Positions 20,501-30,335 of a DNA stretch of 35,522 nt are shown here, piece after piece. Below the pieces are notes generated by a model. That model saw only the letters and a list, made by a program, of their open reading frames with translations. It was not told the origin of the DNA and ran no database searches. The number at the start of each line of letters is the position of its first letter. Position 1 is the first letter of the stretch. Origin of the DNA: Beroe ovata (lineage: Eukaryota; Ctenophora; Nuda; Beroida; Beroidae). A program made the position numbers and the translations under genes. The stretch lies in NCBI GenBank assembly GCA_946803715.1, contig CAMPET010000081.1, positions 82,136-117,657 on the forward strand, read 5' to 3'.

Positions 20501-23500
20501 AGGAGGATCAGGGTCAGATCTATATCAGAGACACTTGGAGACTTGCCAGCTATTCCAGATGATCAATCGAGCGAGATGTTGTACGAGACTCTGCCAAGCA
20601 TGTCATTGGTCACCTTTTCGAACACGTGATGAGGTCACGTGACGGGTCACGCGTGAGAATAGATCGTGAGAACAGTTCAAATAATGATGGGGACGATTTT
20701 AAGACCGAGTTTATAAGACCGTGAGATTCAAGATGAGACTATCCGAGAGTTAATTTACTCTCGATGATACATTTTTTCATTACTTTTTGTGATGCATGTT
20801 AATTCAGATCGTTACTTTTGAATACTTCTCATATATTGACTTGTAAATAATTGATCTTTATAACATTTTGATGATTAACTGCGCTCTTGATCTTGGTTTT
20901 GAAATTTCAATTGATTCTAACGTTTCCAAACTCACGGCTTTAGAATCGAAGTCAGCGAGAACTAGGGCGAAGTGACCGGCTAGTTTGTTCCAAGTCTGCT
21001 CACACAGTTGTAGTCTCCGTGCTGTGCGCAGGTTTCGTTCCTGGCTGATCTGTGAAGGACGGGGACTTAATCATTGACAATAGTCTCAATAATTAGTCTC
21101 ATTAGTATTATCATGAACAACAGTGTAGGTAGGTATTTTCATCATACAACTGTTCACGAATGAGAAACACACAGAGACCCCACCCTATACCTTGACAGCG
21201 AGGTCGTACACAGCTCTGCTCCACAAGTCCCGCTCCTTGTTCAGAGTACAGATCTGGAACTCCAATCTCGATCTCTGGATCTCGTACAAGCTGTGGTACT
21301 CCGCAACCAGGTTCGCATTCTTCTCGCTCTCTGACAGCGCCGACGCCAAGTCTTTCTGCGCCTCGAGCGCCTGTTGTGTCACTTCCTGGTCGTGTTCACG
21401 GACTTCGTTCAGCTCCTTCGAGAGACTGGCGATGGCGGTTTTGAAGCGGATAAGTTCGTCCGTAAGACGGCGATCTAGCGCCCGTTGCGCCATCACTTCT
21501 TGATGGAGACTGGGGGAAGAAAAGTGCGTTAGAGTGGGTTAAGGTTCCTAAGTATGCACTTGTTGATATTTGGTATTAAGTAGGGTGAAAACTAGCTCAA
21601 ACCTCATGACTTGTCGCGGTATTCTATCCAGCAGATTCCTGTAATACTCGCGTATCTTAGCGAGTAGTTTACCACGATCCTTACATTGAACTGTAACCTG
21701 CACAAATATTCATCTTCACTGGGTAATGAGTCACTATTGTTCATTGTTCATTCAACGGTAATGCCGTATGCAAATCACGGCCTTGACTCTACAGTATGAT
21801 GAATGATCTAAATGAAGGAATGAGTTCGAGTCACAGTAGCAGTGTTTTTCTTATTAGAAAGGGATATTTTTAGCTGGATGAATATTATTCATACGGAATA
21901 TTTAGGCCATTAGGTTGTTAAAGTTTCCTGTTTTTAACAGAGGTGTTAATTTGAAATCATTTTCCAAGACATCCAGGATTAAACACGAATGATTGAATAT
22001 TGTCACCTTCTAAGTTAGAGTAGGTTTTACGACTGCATGTTGCCACCATAAAATCCGGCCCTATTTCCTGATATTCAATTAGCTAACCTAATTAGTAATT
22101 AAACACATCATCATTAACCTGTCTAATGAGTTCGTGGAAGACAACATTGTAGATGTGTTGCTCCTTCTTGATCAACTCGAGGAGGTTGTGCACTTCTGTT
22201 GTCTCAACCTGTCTGATCTGGCCGGGAGTGCAGCCTGCTTCCTCCAACAATTGATCCATCGTCTCCATCAGCTGGATTACCTGTCAGCCGATATTGAGAT
22301 GTCAGAATAACCCAGATTTACCAGCGAGCTGTCAAGATAGACCTTGACAGAATAATGATAGACATCGGAGGCTTATTGAAGTAGCATTTGGAATATATAA
22401 TAATAGCAAGGGTGAAGTTTCCATGAAATGAGCTGCACTGACTGTCTGGTAGCGCGATTTATTGATATCAAAACGCAGCTCGAATTTGCTAGGGCTAGGA
22501 AAACGCCAATTAAGTACCTTTTCCGGCTTATGAAAACCCAGTTAAATCAGTTAGCACTCAAATATGATCATGATTTGTTGAACAACGTCATCCATTTAGA
22601 CGGTAAATGATATGAACCAAGTATATATGAGTTGCACTGCGTATATCACATAAGTGTGCCAACAAAAGCACAACCAATTTATTTTTGAACAGAGTCTTTC
22701 ACCAAGCTTGGCTTATGTGCACTACGATTCGTCATATTATATGTAACGTGTTCAATGTGTTCTGCATTGAGAGCAGCACCCAAGGTGTAAAGTGTACACC
22801 ATACCTAGTTAATATTCTAACAGCAGAAATCATCACACTAAACATGCTTTACCAGCCAGCCTCACTGAATATTTTCAGAGTAATAGATAGGTATCAATTT
22901 TGAATTTGAAGGGAACTTCATTGCATTCAGCTACATTAACTGGAATATTCTATAAGGTGGTTCTAATCCATTTGGTATAAAAGATTTCTTCATTCTTGGA
23001 GGAGGCTTATTCATCTAGCACCACTGAAAGATGTGTGAAGAAGTAAATGGACTATAAGTCTGATTCAGTAAGACTTGTGTAGCCATGCTAGTAGTTATTG
23101 AACTGTAGTAGCAGGAGAGTGGAACTGTGATGCAATAGCGCAGGTAGCAGGAATGCAATCTTACCGCCAACCTTATTGTGCTCCCATGTCTTAGAGTCAC
23201 TTCTCTTGACTGGGAGACATTTGGTAAAGGTGTCATCCGACCCAAACGAACTAATGGATACATAGATAAATGAACTGTTTCACTTTCAAATATAATATGC
23301 CTCAACTCTACATTTTGATAGGTAAATATAGATAAAATACAAGTCAACCGATTTTGTGGGTTACATGACTTTGTTCTCACCCCAAATCTGTGAAATGCAC
23401 AGAACCCATCTTGAAACCTGAGCGACCGGGGAAGAGGATTGTTCTTGATCGGCATCAAGAGAACACAAAATAACGATAATACAGTAGTAAACTCGGATAT

Positions 23501-25088
23501 AATAACATGCTCCAATGTAAAATCACAAAGCAGTAACTATATCTGTTTCTCATGGTTTGTAATAAGGATAGAGCGATAATAAAGGATCACAACAACAGCT
23601 TTGTGATAAACAGTTTTGTGAGTTTTATTTTGTGAATTGGACATTATATGCACAAAACATGCGATATTAGTATCGATTACATTTAAGAAACACATGAGGT
23701 CTTTTTTATAGTATTAATTATACTACAGAACCAGACGCAATGATGATTTAAAGGTAGACAATGTCAATTCAATATGTGGTCTGGGAAGTTTTTACATCAA
23801 CTATAGTAATTCTACATTAACAACAGATAGGTATTGCATGTAGGTATCTAGACAACATACCTACCTAGGTACTAACTTCATAACAGCTAGGTATCAGTTA
23901 GTAGTTACTGGATTGCTATTGTCGTCTAGTCTAGAGCTGCTGCACTTAACTGAAAACAACACAATGATGCAAACACAATGGACTAGAAATATCATAAGTA
24001 CCTCTTTTCTGCTGGTTGGTTTCAGACTCGGGAACACAGTTACATGCTGTTCATGTTCCTCTGTGAGGGTGGTGTTGGGAGCATCTTGAATGTTGAGACC
24101 ATGCACTCCACCTACTCTGACCACATGGTATTCTTCTGGAATGAGACTCTCTGCAGCCCAGTCATGTTCATCCTGTGATCATTGATCGGTTTTGAATTTA
24201 ACTTATCATATAGACATCAGTAGGTATAAACATCCAAGGAAAATTCCAGAAACACATGGGTGTATTACCTCAATTCCTGGTGCTGTGAAGTCTTCATCTA
24301 TCCGTACAGTTCCAGGCTTACCCTCCTTACTTTTGGTCAATGCTGTGAGTGGTTTGCTCCTATCTTGAATTACTTTGGCATCATAAAGAAATGAAATGTC
24401 CCTGAAATTTTGTTACATAAAGATAAATAATTTATGAGCTCAATTAAGAAAAACAGGAGGAATACAAAGCAGAGGCACCATTCCAGTATAAAAACCTTCC
24501 TGCCCCACAAAAGCATGGTGTGTTCTCAGTAAGATGCTTGAGAGTACTGCGTTGCTTTGGATAATTCCATGCATTATCTGGTCTTGCTATGATAGCATGA
24601 GATGCCTCTTTACCTGAACCATATCAGATGTAGGCATGATCATTGATCAAGGAGTAAAAGTGCAATTTAACTTAGATTAAAAGTAGTTCAACTACACACT
24701 GGTCAACGAAACTCTGGAGTTTGTGACAATGATTGAGAAGATACAAATGAGCAACATTCAGACCTAATCTTTTCATGGAATTCATTGCTATTTGATAGGA
24801 ATTTTCATAACTGAAGGCCTTAATTGGTTATTATATAATCCATTATGCATTAACTTTAGTTATGAATCTAGCATCATTATGATTTCTATCCTTACCATCT
24901 GCAGTGGGCACTTTAAGTGTCTTTAATGGTGACTTCTTTGACTTTTCCTGCTTACTGGTAGCAAGGTTGAGAGTCTGAACTATTCCCACTGGTATGTGAT
25001 CTGATTTGATAGTTTTGAAGTGTTCTACAGTTTCAGTCAAACTCTTGGGAGGAGTTTTGGTTGCACTATTTCTAGTGAGTGTATCCAT
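14511..25088 (-). CDS. AXDND1: Axonemal dynein light chain domain-containing protein 1
   Basis: Ciliary/flagellar axoneme protein. Nineteen coding exons, read 5' to 3' on the minus strand: 25088-24896, 24613-24496, 24401-24269, 24172-24002, 22280-22119, 21697-21603, 21509-21191, 21049-20936, 18782-18628, 18367-18235, 18129-18047, 17934-17840, 17745-17700, 16915-16751, 16514-16385, 16063-15979, 15287-15146, 14776-14680, 14525-14511. All have AG/GT borders and matching phases; the total is 2451 nt, 816 residues. Residues about 128-205 (GRDISFLYDA, PEEYHVVRVGGVHGLN) and the p28-type dynein light chain domain at about 206-398 (FHELIRQVTVQC, LLDRIPRQ, AQRALDRRLTDELIRFK) identify the family. The C-terminal half is helical with W-rich segments (VQHWRGRI, EDLAYGDSS). 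Mammalian AXDND1 is about 1,000 residues. Weak points are the true 5' start (ATG 25086-25088 has a poor context and an upstream exon may exist) and the tiny last exon encoding VWVT. Confidence 0.9.
14901..15038. mobile_element. 138-bp MITE-like element in an AXDND1 intron
   Basis: The terminal inverted repeats (14901-14929, starting tgaccagtcgcccgacgcac; 15010-15038, ending gtcgggcgactggtca) are perfect over 29 bp. The interior repeats a ttagggtgca-type word several times in both orientations (14935, 14950, 14990, 15001), as in subterminal transposase-binding arrays. There is no coding capacity. A clean target-site duplication is not evident: attgacc occurs on both sides, but not directly abutting both ends. 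It lies in the intron 14777-15145 and should be spliced out. Confidence 0.85.
18411..18602. repeat. About 20-bp degenerate tandem repeat in AXDND1 intron
   Basis: Units of aagtggtgtcaagagtgca type recur about nine times (ggtgtcaata, ggtgtcaaga, ggtgtcaagg, ggtgtcgaga, ggtgtcaagt, ggtgtcaata). It lies between the exons ending at 18367 and starting at 18628, and gives spurious open frames on both strands. Confidence 0.9.
19630..19638 (+). promoter_or_regulatory. TATA box of the nested gene
   Basis: tatatatac follows ggctaggggt, about 120 bp before the ATG at 19754. A start of transcription about 30 bp downstream would leave a leader of roughly 90 nt. Confidence 0.5.
19754..20629 (+). CDS. Uncharacterised 291-residue protein nested in an AXDND1 intron
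   Basis: No family was recognised. A single open frame lies entirely inside the 18783-20935 intron of AXDND1, on the opposite strand. The ATG at 19754 has A at -3; the frame opens a few codons earlier without an ATG. The N-terminus MLFVSCCSPLRKYR carries adjacent cysteines next to a basic cluster, which could be palmitoylated (inference). Basic KKRSSFKRLGSALHASFIKR and RRSLRSRAK patches lie at about 60-105. The central part is Thr/Ser-rich with repeated TRGDN-/TRGDT-type words (about 130-155). An acidic/Tyr segment (YQTIEDEESIYSDYEIPDE, about 200-218) precedes a Pro-rich stretch (TPPPISTPPPP). It looks intrinsically disordered, with possible phosphotyrosine or SH3/WW ligand sites. An upstream TATA box supports an independent promoter. 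No canonical poly(A) signal was found soon after the stop. Confidence 0.7.
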   Translation: MLFVSCCSPLRKYRSTEEHLSDWDSQSYEIVDSASADAVTIATEHDVSAEYEDADFLAKKRSSFKRLGSALHASFIKRKQESTYETLASSGWSRLSFRRSLRSRAKVDHAIPVKPQSPLTSTPRRDTTSPPLTARGDNVSTRGDTMSSRVNNVSRDYANTECTNTYQNHFNPGSVTTDSYSSGYQTIEDEESIYSDYEIPDEMLDEHRYSELFEYSHGTPPLINTPPPISTPPPPSHTAIAPRQPLEMSRRIRVRSISETLGDLPAIPDDQSSEMLYETLPSMSLVTFSNT

Positions 25089-25212
25089 AAAATCCTGTGC
25101 AGTTGACGTCTTAAAGTAGAAATTGGAAAAACCTTGGATATTATCTATTAGGATGAACTGATCACAGAAATTATATAGAATCTAACAATTGGGATTCTTA
25201 TAATTGAGAAAA

Positions 25213-25250
25213 GGGATCAGAGGATAATAGGATCAGAGGATAATAGGATT
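25213..25250. repeat. Short direct repeat
   Basis: ggatcagaggataata occurs twice in tandem, followed by a partial third copy (ggattaaag). Confidence 0.85.
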
Positions 25251-25324
25251 AAAGACTGGAATATTTAGTAATTAATAAGGATAGTAAGTTAATCTTGATA
25301 CTTAATCAAATTGTAATAAATGGT

Positions 25325-25454
25325 GTTGTTAATGTGCACACGTTGCGCGCCCCTGTTCTACTCAGTGAACTGAAAAGTCGTAGAAAGGAGACCACGGAGA
25401 CGCGCAGCGCGCGCGGAGTATTTGGGTCACGCAGCGCGGGAACAGTTGTTAATG
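25325..25454. mobile_element. 110-bp CpG-rich insertion flanked by 10-bp direct repeats
   Basis: gttgttaatg at 25325-25334 recurs at 25445-25454. The 110 bp between them (25335-25444) start TGCACACGTTGCGCGC and end CAGCGCGGGAACA, are much richer in CG dinucleotides than the AT-rich surroundings, and have TG...CA ends. This looks like an inserted small element with a target-site duplication, though 10 bp is long for LTR elements. No known family was recognised. Confidence 0.5.
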
Positions 25455-25631
25455 GAATGCAAAAATAAGGATTCTGTGAAGAACCTGGGTGTTCAATCAA
25501 TGGATCAGCACCTATCAGAAGCGAAAAACAAACAACATTTTACAACAATAAAAAGCTTGCCGAATTGAATGTTATATATAGCATAGCTACTTTTTAAGCG
25601 CGCGAGGTATAGCTGCCGGATATATTGTTCA

Positions 25632-25736
25632 TGTTATCTGTCACTGTTTCTTGCGCGCCTTCATCGAAGGTCGAAACTGTTTTGGCCTTCGATGGAGACG
25701 CGCGTGCCGCGCGCAAAAAACAGTTGACAGATAGCA
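25632..25736. repeat. Large imperfect palindrome (about 105 bp)
   Basis: The left arm 25632-25658 (tatctgtcactgtttcttgc then gcgc) pairs with 25709-25736 (gcgcgcaaaaaacagttgac then agatagca) with one bulge and one mismatch. An inner pair, tcatcgaagg (25661-25670) and ccttcgatgg (25686-25695), extends the foldback. A 70-codon open frame (ATG 25631 to 25843) runs through it, but the palindrome explains much of that frame. Confidence 0.8.
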
Positions 25737-26040
25737 TCCGGCAAATGTATAGTTATTTTTTTAGCTTATCGCTTTATAAAGGTTTTCTTACTGATGCCGA
25801 CGCGAGTACCGTCGAAGCCCTAGCCGCGCAATTGGTGATATAATATAATTCCGCTCGCGGACGCAGTAAAATCATTCTGTTTGCAAGTTAATAAAGGAAT
25901 CTTTCTTTGCAGATTTTATTTGACCTCTGCGCCTCTGTTTATTTGCAATTGAAAGATTTTGATTGTCGGTTGTCGATCGATGATAGACCCTGTCGAGAAT
26001 TTCGTTGCGCGCGGCGCAAACTTATTCTCAGTTTGCTGAC

Positions 26041-26096
26041 GCAAGCCGCTTCGCGGCTTGCATGAGCGGTCTGGCATCGTCCGACAAATTGTCGGA
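26041..26096. repeat. Two adjacent strong hairpins in the CpG-rich island
   Basis: gcaagccgc and gcggcttgc form a 9-bp stem around ttc (26041-26061). tccgacaa and ttgtcgga (26080-26096) form a second 8-bp palindrome with a one-base centre. No adjacent protein gene explains them. Confidence 0.85.
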
Positions 26097-26250
26097 TGTT
26101 ACTGGAGCATGGTGAGCTATAAAATCTAGCAAATATGAGATAAAATCTTACAGAGTAATCTTTACTTAAAAGCTACACATTAGATACCGCAGGACATAAA
26201 TTGAAACTTAACATGACAAACACACACTAATGTTAACAAACAAACTTACC

Positions 26251-26300
26251 CATTTGTTTTGGCATCAGCATTAGTTGACTTGTGTGATATACTCTCGAAA
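26251..26300 (-). other. Possible 5' exon of AXDND1 (non-coding or alternative)
   Basis: On the minus strand a good donor (aaatgg|gtaagttt, at 26250/26251) ends a short segment. Its frames do not join in phase to the first identified coding exon, so it could be a 5' UTR exon. The distance to the divergent ODR4-like gene (ATG 26742) would then suggest a shared bidirectional promoter. Weak evidence. Confidence 0.3.
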
Positions 26301-26741
26301 CAAAAATTTTATGAAGGAGCATTTTGAAAGAAATCTATTATATCACAAAATTGGCATTGAAAGATGATTGTATTTGACCACTGACCAGATGTTTGACCTC
26401 CGCTTATTTGTGTTGCATAACTAAGTATTTTAGCATATTTCTATTCGATAATAGACCAATAACTAAAGTGTACGGTACACCCAAAGTCTCAACAGTAAAG
26501 CCACCAATGCTGAATTCCTATCAGCAGAGAGGACAACGTAATCTAAGCATGATCATCAGAAATGAGCTTCCTGCAGTTGTTCGCTTCTACAGTGTTACCA
26601 TAGCAACGCTCACTTTCTCTCAAAACTTGCAGATGCGTCTCGTTACATAGATAGATGACAGATGATAAAAACAGAATTCGTGAGTTTATAATATAGATTT
26701 TGATACAAATATTTTATAGCACCTTATTGCATCTCAGAACA

Positions 26742-27920
26742 ATGGTCAGAGGATTAACTATTGATGAAAGTCTAAGAGACCAAATAGACCAGGTGTTCAA
26801 GAAAGATGTTTGTTCAATTTTAATTGGTTCCATTTATGAGGAGAAGCGATATGTTCTATGTATTTTTGAAGTACCGATGACAAATTCACTGGAGGAAGAT
26901 TTTGAATCAAGTATTCAACAGCTCCTTTATGCTCTACCTGGTGGATGCTATCCTTTAGGCATTATATGTAATAAGAAAGTTGTGGCAGTTCTGAATATAG
27001 TGAAAAAATATGTTCAACGCCTTATGAAGATAATTTGTGTGGATGGGACATTACTAGAGCCACTTGTTCTGTTTAAAACAGGGAATAAGTTCGAAAGTAA
27101 AGTGTTAGTTGAAGGACAACTGAAACCTCTATCTGTAAAGTTTCAGTCATTTTTTTCCTCATGGAATGAAGTTTGCTCTTATATCAATATTGACCAGTTT
27201 ATTGTTTTACCACATTTTGATAATGTGAAAACTTGGAAGTCATCTTTCAGAGCAGAAATAAATAATTTCATCAACAATTTGAGTATCTGTAAAGTTCAGT
27301 TTAAGGGGAATGCAAGCAAAGGAGAAAAGGCTCATTTTGAGGATTCAGGAAAATCAAAAACGACAGCTGGGAAAGTTCTTTACCCAAAGATGATATTTCC
27401 TCTAATAAATAAAAATAATTTGAAGAAAGCAAATGTGTCTGTAATTGCTGGATCTGTTTATACACATATATTTGTGCCACCTAAGTTATCCACAGGGAGT
27501 TTAAGAGAATTTATAACAGAGGATATTGCCAAAAGTTTATATTGCAGAGCAGAATCGTATTGTGAATTTGCTGAACAAGAAATAGGTACCAAATGCGGAA
27601 AGAGAATCAGTGCTTCAACTATCAGATTACCATATCGAGTTACATTCCCCATAGGTTTGATTGAACTCAGTATATACCTGCTTCAAGATGAAAAGATCTC
27701 TCAAGCTGTGCAGGTTGCAAGTGAACTATTTGACATTGAACCAACTACAATTCGTGCTCATGAAGAGTGTAAGGAACTTTCTACTGTTGTAGAAAGTGAC
27801 CCAGCCGAGGAAGAGAAAGATACAGTTGCCCTTAGAAATGTCATTATTGCCACAATGGGTGGAATAGTGGCCGTACTTGTGTCATTAGTTTTTCTATCTG
27901 ATTTGTATTCAATGGGCTAA
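26742..27920 (+). CDS. ODR4: ODR4-like protein (GPCR maturation/localisation factor), intronless
   Basis: ODR-4 family proteins help fold and export GPCRs from the ER in worms and are conserved in animals (family knowledge). The ATG at 26742 (aacaATGg) gives 392 residues, slightly shorter than vertebrate ODR4. Visible family features are the LPGG-x3-LGI block at residues 65-74, which matches the characteristic LPGGL-LGIF segment, a conserved RVTFP-like strand followed by a helix before the tail, and a single C-terminal hydrophobic segment (about 367-386, IIATMGGIVAVLVSLVF), consistent with a tail-anchored ER protein. The N-terminus has no signal peptide. The CDS has no intron, unlike AXDND1 next door. 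An ATTAAA at 27988-27993 is a candidate poly(A) signal. Assignment rests on pattern memory, not alignment. Confidence 0.75.
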   Translation: MVRGLTIDESLRDQIDQVFKKDVCSILIGSIYEEKRYVLCIFEVPMTNSLEEDFESSIQQLLYALPGGCYPLGIICNKKVVAVLNIVKKYVQRLMKIICVDGTLLEPLVLFKTGNKFESKVLVEGQLKPLSVKFQSFFSSWNEVCSYINIDQFIVLPHFDNVKTWKSSFRAEINNFINNLSICKVQFKGNASKGEKAHFEDSGKSKTTAGKVLYPKMIFPLINKNNLKKANVSVIAGSVYTHIFVPPKLSTGSLREFITEDIAKSLYCRAESYCEFAEQEIGTKCGKRISASTIRLPYRVTFPIGLIELSIYLLQDEKISQAVQVASELFDIEPTTIRAHEECKELSTVVESDPAEEEKDTVALRNVIIATMGGIVAVLVSLVFLSDLYSMG

Positions 27921-27987
27921 ACAGAATTTTGTTTTAAAATTGTTCTGCTAGATAAGTTGTTAAGCTTTTTAATTTTTGTGGACTTTC

Positions 27988-27993
27988 ATTAAA
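27988..27993 (+). terminator. Candidate poly(A) signal of the ODR4-like gene
   Basis: The ATTAAA variant, about 70 nt after the stop codon. Confidence 0.45.
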
Positions 27994-28265
27994 TGATTAG
28001 TCAGTTCTTACTAATTTATTTCACGTAAGGTTTAGTTTCAAGAAGTCATTGATTGCCTCTTCAAATATGAAGCTGTTTTATATTTTATTATTTTGGGTTG
28101 AATTTCATCATATGGTCATTGGTCACTATCTAGTACCTAGTATTCGTGTTGGCTCCCTCCTAATAGTCCACTGAACTCCAGGAGGTGTTAACGAAATTGT
28201 GAACAAAACTTTTTTAGTTACACTCTATGTTCATTTGCTCTAACTTTGAAACTCAGCCTGAAATC

Positions 28266-29762
28266 ATGGGTCAGCCGTATGATGAGCTGCTATACAGCTT
28301 GATAATATCACAGCTGAAAGATGATGGGTTCTATGAAGAGGCAGACAGCCTTCAGCGAAAAGTGGTAAATCAAAAACAGGACCAATAAATTGAGTGCATG
28401 ATTCCCCACTTCACCATCTACTGTGTAGATAAAATGACCTATTTACCTTCCTACAAGGTTAACGCAGTTTTCAACATCGAAGCAAGTCGGCAGCTGAGGA
28501 AGATTGTGGAAACAATGTCAGTTACAAGTGGAATGTCCTGGAGAAAACTTACAACGAATTCACAGGTTAATTCTGATTGCCTGATCATTCAAGAACAAAC
28601 TTTGATCAAGCGACCGAATCGACTTTTTATCATGTTTAAAGTGTCCACAGGGTGTCATATTGAATCTGAAGTCGGGAAATGAGTCCCCAAGTTCTAGTGG
28701 AAGAGATGTGGGAGAGGGTTCTGTTGAAGAGCAGGGTCCAGTTCAACGACAAAGCCTCGAAACCAGGTATATCACCATCTGTTGGAATCACTAGGAAACT
28801 TCTGCAGAATGAGAATGAGAATGCGATTTATAAGTTCTGTCATTCTTGATAATACTGACAAACCTTTTTCTGTTTCAGTGCTGGCTTAAACACGTCAGAG
28901 CACAGAATTGGTGAAGTCAGAGACCCTAACACACGACTCCAACCAGACAGTGAGTTGTCGAATTTACAACATTTATGTTTCAGAAACAAATATTTTTTAA
29001 ATTCTCTAATATGTATCCTCTGATTTCAACCTCACGATAGGTAGGTACTAATAATAACTCATGGTAACATAATTATGTTCTGTACTCAGGTTCACCGCTG
29101 GAGATAGTGACCCCTGGGGAACCTGACAACATTAAAGAGGAGGGTGGGGATGAACAGAAGTGGAAGAAAGAAATGGAGCATATGAGGTTTCGATAAATTC
29201 ACATATCACAATTCAAATGTTCTGACATCTGATTTATAGTTTGGTGACTGTGTCCATCCTAGCCATCAGTTGTAACTTTCAACTTTCTTCTGTTATCCCA
29301 AATTCAGGTTCGACTTCAAGTTGAGTAGAAAGGTGGATTTCAAGATTCATAACTTCGATCCGAACAAAAAACGGAATGTTGTGGAGGATAAAAACGGTCA
29401 AAAGCGATCTAAAAGCTCCAATTTGCCTGGGACATCTGCAATTCCTTTGAGTCAAGGTAAGATGACCTGATGACGTCTCTTGAGTCTTCGCTGCAGTTCA
29501 CTGCTTATTCAATCCGTCTGATTGCTACCTAACTAATAATTTTCTTTGAATTTCAGGGAAGTTTTTCCATCTGAAAATGGGAAAGGAGTTCCATCCCAAC
29601 TCGGAAGAAGGGAGGAAATCAGGTGGTAACCGTGGTAACTTGACTCAGATCGCTCCTGCGCAACCTTCCCGCCCTGTATCCGATGAGAACTCAGACGGAC
29701 AGAAGGGGAACCTGCAGGACTTCCTGCAGAAGATCACCATCCCTATGGACAAGCTAAACTGA
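28266..29762 (+). CDS. Uncharacterised seven-exon gene, 281 residues
   Basis: Not recognised. Exons 28266-28364, 28458-28565, 28651-28766, 28879-28949, 29090-29186, 29308-29456 and 29557-29762 join in phase through GT..AG introns of about 85-150 bp. The N-terminus (YDELLYSLIISQLKDDGFYEEADSLQ) is a helical LisH-like segment that resembles the dimerisation N-terminus of CstF-50, but the WD40 repeats of that protein are absent. The middle is Ser/Gly/Glu-rich and probably disordered. Exon 5 has an acidic-to-basic helix (GDEQKWKKEMEHMR). Exon 6 has a conserved-looking RFDFKLSRKVDFKIHNFDP. The end is QDFLQKITIPMDKLN. Exon 2 is the least certain (acceptor acaag|gtt); the others are strongly supported by borders and phase. 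It may be nuclear or a scaffold protein (inference only). Confidence 0.7.
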
Positions 29763-30283
29763 GCTCGTGCGATAGTACCTACACAGTACACGTCATGAAC
29801 AATATACATCAAATGAAGCAGGTTATGTGATCACTGGTGCTAAGTTTCTGTATTCCATCACAGACATTCGTAGTGTAGACTGTACCTATAGGTGTAAATT
29901 GCTTATCTGAACTTATTTCTCATAGCTAAACTGTCTAAAATGTGTTGTAAGCTTTGTTGAACCTTTTGTCTTTTCCAATATGGAATAGACTATGCTCCAA
30001 GCACAATACCGTCTACAATCTACAATCTACATTATAGATTAATTGTAACAAAGCATCGAATATTTGTCTTTCTGATCTCTTCCTCATCCTAAAACGTTCA
30101 CTATTTCCACTTTAAGTACATTGTATTAACCTACAGTCTCCCCGTCATTCCCTATAGCAGCTGTAGTTCTAGAGGTAATAGTAACACCCGTGTTATGGTT
30201 ACACGATTCCCAGTGTCTGCTGCCTGAGTCCACTGATGACTGACCCCAGGCTCCGACAGAAACCATATCATAACCATGTGTGT

Positions 30284-30335
30284 TTATGTGTCTGTGTGTG
30301 TGTGTATGTGTGTGTTTGTGTCTGTGTTTGTGTCC
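30284..30335. repeat. GT microsatellite
   Basis: An interrupted (GT)n tract (gtgtgtgtgtatgtgtgtgtt). Confidence 0.95.

Noticed and set aside
22428-22903. Small plus-strand frames in the 22.3-24.0 kb intron
   Set aside because: Short, no splice context, no family resemblance.
23015-23515. Minus-strand open frame of 166 codons inside an AXDND1 intron
   Set aside because: It opens with TTG rather than ATG, shows no domain or family pattern, and lies in intron 22281-24001. It is mildly long for chance, but unsupported.
25306-25500. Minus-strand frame over the CpG-rich insertion
   Set aside because: No ATG start; created by the CpG-rich insertion.
26041-26078. Helitron 3' end (hairpin followed by CTRR)
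   Set aside because: ctgg occurs after the hairpin, but there is no matching 5' terminus, A/T insertion context or Rep/helicase sequence.
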